Assembly: GCA_038199755.1 (NCBI GenBank)
Contig: JBBPYR010000213.1
Coordinates: 1 to 38,114, forward strand
From: JBBPYR01 sp038199755
Lineage (GTDB): Bacteria > Chloroflexota > Ktedonobacteria > Ktedonobacterales > Ktedonobacteraceae
DNA length: 38,114 nucleotides
Direction of reading: 5' to 3'
Part shown: positions 31,779-38,114 of the stretch, piece by piece
Numbering within the stretch: the stretch's first letter is position 1
Layout: each line of letters starts with the position of its first letter
Position numbers and translations under genes: made by a program
Notes under the pieces: model-generated
What the model saw: the letters and a program-made list of their open reading frames with translations, nothing else
What the model was told of the DNA's origin: nothing
Database searches by the model: none

Positions 31779-31924
31779 GTAACTATTCAGGAGGGGCGCC
31801 GCGAACGCAAGTCCGCTGGCCGGGGCGCGAGGAACCCTGTCTGGGGAAGAGGGAATCCTCGCACAATTTCCCCTTTTTTCAAAGGCCGCCAGAGGCGGGG
31901 CGAGACGGATACCTGAATAGTGAC
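31779..31924. repeat. MITE-like element with 13-bp terminal inverted repeats
   Basis: GTAACTATTCAGG (31779-31791) and CCTGAATAGTGAC (31912-31924) are inverted copies with one mismatch. The 146-bp interior has no gene of its own. I see no target-site duplication. It lies directly upstream of the sigma-factor coding sequence and keeps that frame open, so it may have replaced the original start. Confidence 0.55.
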
Positions 31925-31955
31925 TCTGAAGAGCTATGAAGCGGGTATGAGGTAT

Positions 31956-32061
31956 GAGCATGGGAAGAACCGAAAGTCGTTCTTGCCGTTTCTCCCTCTC
32001 AACGTGAAGAAAACCAATGGTTGTTTCCCCTCTCTGCCGACTTTTAGTTCTTCCCATGCTC
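31956..32061. repeat. 106-bp inverted-repeat element after the ABC operon
   Basis: The 24-bp arms at 31956-31979 and 32038-32061 (GAGCATGGGAAGAAC...AAAGTCG) match with two mismatches around a 58-bp centre. It begins 20 bp past the stop of the ABC ATPase gene, so it could act as that operon's terminator or be a second small mobile element. Confidence 0.65.
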
Positions 32062-32080
32062 AAAACCCATAGTAAGTCAT

Positions 32081-32836
32081 CTATGGTGACGATGCAGGAG
32101 TGTATCGAAGTTGTTCCAGCCGGATACGGCGGTCGGCGGAAGCGGCGATGGACGGTTCGTGCGTGACCATGATGAGGGTCTGGTTGCCGACACGCTGCAG
32201 TTCGCGCAGGACACTGAGCACCTCTTCGCCGGTGGCCGGGTCGAGGTTACCGGTGGGTTCATCGGCGAGCAGAACGGTGGGGTGGTTGATGAGGGCACGG
32301 GCGATGGCGACGCGCTGCTGTTCTCCACCCGAGAGACGAGTCGGTGGATGCCCCACCCGATGGCCAAGACCGACCCGCTCAAGCAGTTCGCTCGCTCGCT
32401 GCTTGAGGTCGAAGTCAAGGCCGCGGCGGTAGGGAAGAAGCGGAGCCATGACGTTCTCGAGAGCGGTGAGGTTGGGTAAGAGGTAGAAGAGTTGAAAGAC
32501 GAAGCCGACTTGCTGACGCCTGAAATCGGCGGCGGCGGCTCCCTTCAAGGCGTGAACGGCCGTGTCGGCGAGCCAGATTTCTCCTACGTCAGGGAGATCC
32601 AGAGCGCCCAGCAACATGAGCAGGGTGGTTTTGCCCGATCCTGAGGGGCCGGTGATGGCGATGAACTCTCCGCGTTGCACCTCCAGGCTGAGGTCGTGCA
32701 GGACGCCGAGTTTGCCGTCAGGAATGGCATAGGATTTGCTCAGGTTTCTCACGGTGAGCAGGGGATGGTTCTGCTCGTCTGGTTCAGGGTGCTCATGCTG
32801 CTCCTGGTCCATGTTGTTGCGCTGGTCTTGCTCCAT
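32081..32836 (-). CDS. ABC transporter ATP-binding protein, MacB/LolD type
   Basis: The product is a 251-residue ATPase. Walker A GPSGSGKTTLL, signature LSGGEQQRVAIARAL, Walker B VLLADEPTGNLD and the switch His in MVTHEP are all intact. This subclass partners FtsX-fold permeases in lipoprotein release, toxin efflux or signalling, not in solute import. A His/Gln/Glu-rich N-terminal tail of about 25 residues precedes the domain. AAGGAAAAG upstream supports the ATG at 32836. It follows its permease gene by 113 bp on the same strand, and a long inverted repeat lies after its stop. Confidence 0.93.
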   Translation of the reverse strand: MEQDQRNNMDQEQHEHPEPDEQNHPLLTVRNLSKSYAIPDGKLGVLHDLSLEVQRGEFIAITGPSGSGKTTLLMLLGALDLPDVGEIWLADTAVHALKGAAAADFRRQQVGFVFQLFYLLPNLTALENVMAPLLPYRRGLDFDLKQRASELLERVGLGHRVGHPPTRLSGGEQQRVAIARALINHPTVLLADEPTGNLDPATGEEVLSVLRELQRVGNQTLIMVTHEPSIAASADRRIRLEQLRYTPASSP

Positions 32837-32949
32837 ATCTTTTCCTTTTTGATACTGGGAGAGAGGCAGACTGTTCAGGACTGCTCTTTCTTGGTCATTG
32901 GATGTCTCTCAGGGTCGCTTTCCATCAGCTCTCTCGCTGTGTCCAGTGC

Positions 32950-35703
32950 CTACTCTGCCCGCATGATATCGGCTATTTGCAAACGGCTGGTTGCCCGCAC
33001 TGCTGGGATCGTTGCCAGCGCAGCGACCAGCAGCATCAAGACGACCGCCCCGATACCCACCACTGGTGCGGGTATTGTTCCTTGGGCTGCATGCTGGGCC
33101 ATCAGCACCCCGAAAGCGGCGAAGACCCTCGGCACTGTGCCCACTAGCGCCAACATCAATCCTTCCTGCATCAATAAACGCCGCACCACATTTGGTCGCC
33201 AGCCGACTGCTTGCAAGAGGCCAATCTCCTGTCGTCGTTCTCGCACCTGGATCAGCAATAAGTCTGCCACACTGAGGAAGGTCAACAGGACAGCACATGC
33301 TCCCCCTGCAATTTGTGGCACAGCAGTTTGCAGTAGCACATAGTCGCCCAACAGCGTTCCTTGCAGCGTCTGGCGGAAGGCGAGGATGCCCTCAACCATT
33401 ACCGTCAAGAGGAGAGCCGAGAGGAAGAGACTGCCAATGGCAATGACGGCGCGCCAGCGTGAGCGGGTCAGATTACGCAGGGCCATGCTTCCTACGGCTG
33501 GTAGACGCGACCAAATCGTCATGCCCCACCTCTTCAAACCTGAGGTCTGGTGAGACGAAACTGTGGTACCCGCTCGCAGGAGTTCGGCCGGCCGAATGCG
33601 CCAGATTTGCCACAGCGGGTAGGATGCACTGAGCAAGGCGAACCCCAGCACAATAGGTAACGTCCATGTGACCATCTCCCAGGGTGGATCGGCCCCTAAC
33701 AGCCAGACAACCAGTAAAGCGAGCCCCAATCCAGCGATGCCTCCTCCCAACGAGAGAACCAGCGTCTGGCCCAGGAACATGCCTGCCGGCTGCCACGGTC
33801 GCCACCCTAGCGCACTGAGCACCGCCATCTCTTTGCGTTGTGCCGACACAAACGCGCTCAGTGTCACCGCGAGGTATCCCAAGCAGACCAGGAGAACGGC
33901 ACCCAGCAGGAGGAACCGCGTTTCTCCTAGCTGTTGCAGGTAGACAAGTGCAGCACCAATATAAATCCAGCGCTCTTCCACCCAACCAACGGGGTGGATG
34001 TTCTGTGTTGACCCCTCTTGCCCCTGTTTGATGCCGGGGACATAGACCAGTGTTGGCTGGGGAGAGGAGCCCAGCGTCACCAGTGCCCGCAGATTGGTAC
34101 GCTGTTGAATCAACTGTGCCATCTGCTCAATACGCTTCCAACTGGCTGAATTGGCGGCATCGACTCCACTAACCCTGATACGTATCACGCTGATGATCTG
34201 CTGACCCTTGATCTGCTCAGCAGCCGCGAGAGTCGTGAGGGCCAGCGGAGGCTGAAGCATGAAACCGGCTGCATTGGTTGTTGGGATGAGAGTGGTGGGC
34301 GGAAGCGGTCGGTCTTGAGCATCATAGCGTAAGACGATGGGGGGAACAGCATAGGTGGTCTCCGGCAACCAGTTCAGTGGATCATTTAATTGAGCAGATA
34401 AGCTCTCTCCAGTAAATTGCCCAAGTGGCTCGGCAAAATAACGCGTAGTGATGTATGGTGGTTGAGAAGTCTCGGCAATATGCAAGGGATGGAGCGTGCG
34501 AAAGGCCACTTCAGCGGGAGCAGCATCAACATCATTTTCGAGATGGAGCGTGCTCAGCACTGATTTGGGATTCTGGGTATTGCTCGGTACCAGGGTATAG
34601 GCCGGTTCATTTTGTCCCGCCGGAGCTGAAGTGGATTGATAGGTCAGAGCAGAAGGAGTATACAAGAAGAACATATCGCTACCCGCACCTTGATAGTGCC
34701 CAGGTTGCCATGTATGACCATCCCAATTGAGAATGGCATTCAAGAAACGTTGTGGGTCATTCTGGATCAGAGGCACAGTGCCATGAAAGAGGTTCGGCTG
34801 TCTTGGCAAGCGCGCGAGATACGTGAAGCCACCACGATGCAAGAGCTGTTGAGGATCGATTACATTCGAGTGAATAGGAGCAAATGTCGCCTGTAGGGTG
34901 ATCTGACCGGGAAGTTGTTGGTGAAAGAGGATCGGCACATCATAGGCTGGCACAAACACACGATGGCTGGTTGCCGAACGGTTTTGATCAAAACGGAGGG
35001 TATCCTGGTTGATAAGCATACGACCAGTGTTCACATACGTGTTGAGATGAAGAAGCTGATTTTCCGCTGCTGGATCAATGGCAGCTAACAGAAACGTCCC
35101 TGTATTCAACGATGGAATGGGAGTTGGTCCTGCATCCACACCTGAACTAGAGCCACATCCAGCGAACTTGACATGTTGTTGAACTAACGTCGCAAGAACA
35201 TCAGACTCAGTATTTATCGGGTCACAGTTCGGATAGAGTGTATAGACATCACTCTCCTGGCGCTCGGTGATGGAACGGCGACCATCAAACGCGGTGAGGG
35301 TCCAGTCCACGCGATAGTATCCTGGAGGAAGCGTGTGGGGAGAAAATGCTACTTCAGGTGAGGGTAATTGTGCATAGCCCACATAGGCAATGGGAGCGGC
35401 AACCTCCACTCCTGGGAGCTTCTTGATCTGCTCGTACTGTGACACACTGATCCCACCACCGTATCCTTCCATAAGGTCGGCAGGAACAGCTTTTCCAACG
35501 GGAATTTTTGCTTGTGGTGGAAGCACCACGAGATCATAGGTCGGTCGCCATTTCTGACTGATGATCTGATTGGCCTGCAAGACGGTCGTCTGGGTGGTTG
35601 CGCTCAACAAGATCAGCGTACACGCCGCGAGGAGGAAGCCACCACTGACCAGGATGCTGCGCCCCTTCTGTCGTCGAAGGACCAGAAACAAGTACTGCCA
35701 CAT
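32950..35703 (-). CDS. FtsX-family ABC transporter permease
   Basis: The product is about 917 residues. An N-terminal transmembrane helix (about 10-35) is followed by an extracytoplasmic region of some 560 residues without cysteine motifs, then three helices with the FtsX signature (FVSAQRKEMAVLSALGWRP), a short cytoplasmic stretch, and a second FtsX block at the C-terminus (RERRQEIGLLQAVGWRP). This is the MacB-like mechanotransmission architecture, doubled. The substrate is unknown. The ATG at 35703 has AAGG about 9 nt upstream; another ATG lies at 35721. The ATPase gene follows. An IS701-type remnant begins some 100 bp upstream, so the native promoter may be disturbed. Confidence 0.9.
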   Translation of the reverse strand: MWQYLFLVLRRQKGRSILVSGGFLLAACTLILLSATTQTTVLQANQIISQKWRPTYDLVVLPPQAKIPVGKAVPADLMEGYGGGISVSQYEQIKKLPGVEVAAPIAYVGYAQLPSPEVAFSPHTLPPGYYRVDWTLTAFDGRRSITERQESDVYTLYPNCDPINTESDVLATLVQQHVKFAGCGSSSGVDAGPTPIPSLNTGTFLLAAIDPAAENQLLHLNTYVNTGRMLINQDTLRFDQNRSATSHRVFVPAYDVPILFHQQLPGQITLQATFAPIHSNVIDPQQLLHRGGFTYLARLPRQPNLFHGTVPLIQNDPQRFLNAILNWDGHTWQPGHYQGAGSDMFFLYTPSALTYQSTSAPAGQNEPAYTLVPSNTQNPKSVLSTLHLENDVDAAPAEVAFRTLHPLHIAETSQPPYITTRYFAEPLGQFTGESLSAQLNDPLNWLPETTYAVPPIVLRYDAQDRPLPPTTLIPTTNAAGFMLQPPLALTTLAAAEQIKGQQIISVIRIRVSGVDAANSASWKRIEQMAQLIQQRTNLRALVTLGSSPQPTLVYVPGIKQGQEGSTQNIHPVGWVEERWIYIGAALVYLQQLGETRFLLLGAVLLVCLGYLAVTLSAFVSAQRKEMAVLSALGWRPWQPAGMFLGQTLVLSLGGGIAGLGLALLVVWLLGADPPWEMVTWTLPIVLGFALLSASYPLWQIWRIRPAELLRAGTTVSSHQTSGLKRWGMTIWSRLPAVGSMALRNLTRSRWRAVIAIGSLFLSALLLTVMVEGILAFRQTLQGTLLGDYVLLQTAVPQIAGGACAVLLTFLSVADLLLIQVRERRQEIGLLQAVGWRPNVVRRLLMQEGLMLALVGTVPRVFAAFGVLMAQHAAQGTIPAPVVGIGAVVLMLLVAALATIPAVRATSRLQIADIMRAE

Positions 35704-35803
35704 ACACACACACCTTTCCATGGGAGCCGAGTGAAACTTATTGAAACGTAAGTCGCTTGGTCAGGACAACCTGCACACTACAGTGGCACTTAGAAAGAAG
35801 GAC

Positions 35804-35829
35804 AAAGTCCCTGGAATTCTCCCTGCATC
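35804..35829 (+). repeat. Direct repeat flanking the IS701-type gene (copy 1)
   Basis: Begins AAAGTCCCTGGAATTCTCCC and ends TGCATC. It differs by one base from copy 2 at 35877-35902, 73 bp further on. A diverged third copy lies after the transposase at 37550. Confidence 0.7.
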
Positions 35830-35876
35830 CGCCACGACAGAATCGCCCGTTCCTAACCAACCCCAAGAGGGAGGGC

Positions 35877-35902
35877 AAAGTCCCTGGAATTTTCCCTGCA
35901 TC
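35877..35902 (+). repeat. Direct repeat flanking the IS701-type gene (copy 2)
   Basis: Begins AAAGTCCCTGGAATTTTCCC and ends TGCATC. It lies 93 bp before the transposase ATG and is likely part of the element's end or a transposase-binding site. Confidence 0.7.
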
Positions 35903-35994
35903 AACCAAGATCTCGTGCTTTTCTCAGGTAAATGTGACACTCTAGAGCAAGAAAAACACTCCCTGGAGTCTGTCCCATCACCAAGGAGAAACGC

Positions 35995-37447
35995 ATGAGA
36001 CCCTTCCAGTGTACCACCGATGCGCAAGTGGCATCCTTCTTGCAGCAGATCAGCGGCTGGCCCCAAGCCTTGCGCGCCCTGCACCAGCGCATCGCGTCCT
36101 GCTTCGCACGTCCCGAACCGCGCCAGCACGCGCTGCTGTACCTGCAAGCCATCCTGAGCGACATTCCGCGCAAAAATGGCTGGCACATCGCTGAACACGC
36201 TCGTCAAGCCCATCCCTACGGCATGCAACGCTTGCTCTCGCACGCCGTCTGGGATGAAGATGGGGTGCGCGATGCCTTGCGTACGGCTTTGGTGCAGACC
36301 CTCCTGCCGTCTGCGTCCCCTTCGGCTGAGCCCGATCCGCTCTTTCCCATCCTGGTCCTTGATGAAAGCGGCTTTCCCAAACGCGGCTCCCACTCCGCAG
36401 GCGTCGCGCCCCAGTATTGTGGCGTGAGCGGACGGGTGGAAAACTGCCAGGTCGGCGTCTTCCTCTCCTTTGTCACGGCACACGGCCACGGCCTGATCGA
36501 CCGCGAATTGTACGTGCCAGAAGACTGGTGTCGCGATGCCGCCCGCAGGCTCGCTGCCCATATCCCAGAGTCGCTGCGCTTTCAGACCAAACCGGAACTG
36601 GCGAGGTGCTTGGTCCAGCGCGCTCAGCAGGCTGGGTTGTCCATCCGCTGGGTCGTCGCCGATACGGCTCTCAGGTCACAGTCCTGACTTGCGCCTCTGG
36701 CTGGAGCAGCAGGGCTACGCCTACGCCCTCGCGGTTCCCTCCATCGAGGTCGTCGCGGTCCAGACCAAGACGGGCTGCCTGCTCGCCGATGTCGCCAGCA
36801 TCCAGCAGCAGGCCCTGCGCCCAGCCGACTGGCAGAGGCTCAGTCAAAGCCTGGGCACCAAGGGCGAGCGCCTCTTCGACTGGGCCATCTTGCCCGTGGT
36901 GCACCAGGGCGTCGTGGACGATCAGCACTTCCTCGTCTTTCGTCGTTGCCTCGACGATGCCAAACAGGTCACATCCTACCTCGTTTTTGCTCCCTCACCA
37001 GCACCCTTGTCCATCATCGTGCAGGCTATCGGCGCTCGCTGGCATATCGAAGAAGACTTAGAAGCCAACAAAGACCTGGGACTGGATCACTATGAAGTGC
37101 GCCATTACCTCGGCTGGTATCGCCATATCACCTTGGTCATGCTGGCCTCGGTCTTCTTGGTCGGCATTACGGTCCAAGAGAAAGAGAAGCAGCAGCCCTG
37201 TGGGCCAGAGCAAGACCTCGTGGCCTCTCCTGCCCCACCGTCCTCTGAGCCAGCGCCAGTTCTCGTGGCACCTCCTGCCCCACCGCTCATTGCGTTGACC
37301 CCATCTGAGGTGCGTCATCTGCTGGCCCGCCTGTTCTTCCCTGCTCCCACCTCCGCTCCGCTGCTCTGTCACTGGTCCAACTGGCGACGCACCCATCAGT
37401 ATTGGGCTGGCTATTACCATCGCCGCCGTCGCGAAAAAGCTGGCTAA
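35995..37447 (+). pseudogene. IS701-family transposase, frameshifted
   Basis: Two frames join into one transposase of about 480 residues. The first (35995 to about 36670) carries RKNGWHIAEHAR, GMQRLLSHAVWDEDGVRD, the first catalytic Asp in VLDESGFPKRG and the second in WVVADT. Directly after that Asp a one-base insertion shifts the frame, which continues as GHSPDLRLWLEQQGYAYALAV and the catalytic Glu region IEEDLEANKDLGLDHYEVR, ending at 37447. AAGGAG lies 6 nt before the ATG. The rest of the gene is clean and the C-terminal proline-rich linker is intact, so inactivation seems recent; programmed frameshifting is less likely because no slippery run is seen. Confidence 0.85.
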
Positions 37448-37549
37448 GCCTGCGTGTCGAGCGGCTGGGCCTTCCCTTCCCTTCCCTCCCCGAAGACCAC
37501 TGAGCACCCGTTTCAGCACGGATCCAAGCAAGAAAACTCCCTATCACCC

Positions 37550-37589
37550 AAAGTCCAGGGATTTTTCCCTGCACGTTTCCGTGGACTTT
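37550..37589. repeat. Third repeat copy with internal inverted repeat
   Basis: The segment beginning AAAGTCCAGGGATTTTTCCC and ending TGCAC (37550-37574) is a diverged copy of the two upstream direct repeats. AAAGTCCA (37550-37557) also pairs with TGGACTTT (37582-37589). It probably belongs to the right end of the IS701-type element. Confidence 0.55.
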
Positions 37590-37597
37590 TCCCTCGA

Positions 37598-37619
37598 GAT
37601 GATCCGCTTGAGGATCATC
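37598..37619. promoter_or_regulatory. Short palindrome upstream of the last gene
   Basis: GATGATCC-GCTTGA-GGATCATC is a perfect 8-bp inverted repeat 34 bp before the ATG at 37653. It may be an operator or an element end. Confidence 0.35.
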
Positions 37620-37652
37620 CGTCGTTCTCGCTACTCGGAAAGGAGTTGCTCC

Positions 37653-38114
37653 ATGATCTTCGTTTCTGTGGCCGACGCCTGTCGGCAACTGGGCATCGAT
37701 CCCAAAACGTTGCGGCGCTGGCTCGCCCTCGCCCATCTCGGCCTGCAGCCCCATCCCAGCGACGCTCGCAAGCACGGGCTCAGTCAGGACCACCTGCTAT
37801 TGCTGGCCCGCTTGCATCAGCGCCGTCTGGCTGGTCTCCCAGAGGAGTGGCCTGCCCCGGTTCCCGCCGAACAGCCACCATGGCCCGCGGACCTGCTCAT
37901 GATGCCCGAGACGCTTGCCAGCTTGCAGGCCCAGATCGCCGCGTTGCAGCAGCAGGTGGCGACGCTCACCCATCTCCTCCAGCCGACCGCGCTCCAGCCA
38001 ACCACCCCGGCGGCTCCGGTCCCGCAGACCAAGGCGAGCAGGCACAGTGCCAAGCAGGCACCCCCTGCTCCGCGCGCTCCTCGCGCTGCCTCTGCCACAC
38101 CACCCCGCAAGCCC
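37653..38114 (+). CDS. MerR-like helix-turn-helix / coiled-coil protein, partial
   Basis: The frame is open from the ATG to the window edge, giving the first 154 residues. Residues 5-40 form a MerR-type winged helix-turn-helix (VADACRQLGIDPKTLRRWL). About residues 85-105 form a leucine-heptad coiled coil (ETLASLQAQIAALQQQ), followed by an Ala/Pro/Lys-rich linker with several APRAP-like repeats. GAAAGGAG lies 7 nt upstream. Similar proteins are frequent beside transposases in this group and may be element-encoded, but the missing C-terminus prevents assignment. Base composition is more GC-rich than the plain chromosomal genes. Confidence 0.75.
   Translation, partial: MIFVSVADACRQLGIDPKTLRRWLALAHLGLQPHPSDARKHGLSQDHLLLLARLHQRRLAGLPEEWPAPVPAEQPPWPADLLMMPETLASLQAQIAALQQQVATLTHLLQPTALQPTTPAAPVPQTKASRHSAKQAPPAPRAPRAASATPPRKP

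Noticed and set aside
32100..32479. Plus-strand ORFs opposite the ABC ATPase
   Set aside because: They are antisense shadows of a gene with complete Walker and signature motifs.
1..38114. CRISPR arrays, rRNA, tRNA and prophage genes
   Set aside because: No regularly spaced repeats, no cloverleaf with conserved T-loop, no rRNA core sequences and no phage structural genes were noticed by eye; a dedicated scan could still find a weak tRNA.

Overview
The window looks like a chromosomal segment of a Ktedonobacteria-type Chloroflexota bacterium. This is inferred from protein style and not tested by any search. The signs are a nucleotide-cyclase-like/LuxR regulator, an ECF sigma factor carrying a tail of the 'KE..rG..YWYA...YLGRS' type, large FAD/Fe-S fusion enzymes, and many decayed insertion sequences of the IS6, IS66 and IS701 types. 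No rRNA, tRNA or CRISPR array was seen.

Layout. 1-0.6 kb: a frameshifted transposase-like remnant. 0.6-4.0 kb: a small hypothetical gene, a ClC chloride channel with two CBS domains, and a MarR regulator. A shared TATCG-N5-CGATA palindrome recurs three times here, once directly on the channel promoter. 4.0-12.4 kb (all minus strand): two linked operons. One runs cupin, NarI-like cytochrome b, Nap/Nas-type molybdopterin oxidoreductase, four-cluster ferredoxin, Rieske protein, small membrane protein, HPP-family membrane protein. The other runs DUF2249 protein then NnrS-like protein. A Crp/DNR-type regulator (12.7-13.4 kb, plus strand) lies next to them. An identical 16-bp site TGTGATGTAAGTCACA sits the same 22 bp upstream of a -10-like hexamer at both operon promoters, so the three units probably form one nitrogen-oxide or anaerobic respiratory regulon.

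13.7-21.4 kb (minus strand): a 5'-truncated thiolase and an IS6/IS66 scar, then a carbon/redox group of pyruvate-oxidase-like ThDP enzyme, enolase-superfamily enzyme and a FAD/Fe-S (GlcD-GlpC type) oxidoreductase. 21.4-22.2 kb: a gene-free interval with a plausible promoter, a foldable segment, a perfect 70-bp palindrome and a textbook intrinsic terminator, which is a candidate non-coding transcript. 22.2-25.4 kb: SDR, a membrane-anchored sulfite-oxidase-fold molybdoenzyme and a DUF1622-like protein.

25.7-30.7 kb: a cyclase-like/LuxR protein that appears to have lost its central ATPase region, followed by an insertion-sequence graveyard in which a GlsB/YeaQ protein survives and a DUF1206 gene carries one amber codon. 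30.7-35.7 kb: an ECF sigma factor with an unusual tail and a MacB/FtsX-type ABC transporter, with two small inverted-repeat elements between them. 35.8-38.1 kb: a frameshifted IS701-type transposase with flanking direct repeats, and the start of a MerR-like helix-turn-helix/coiled-coil gene that runs off the right edge.
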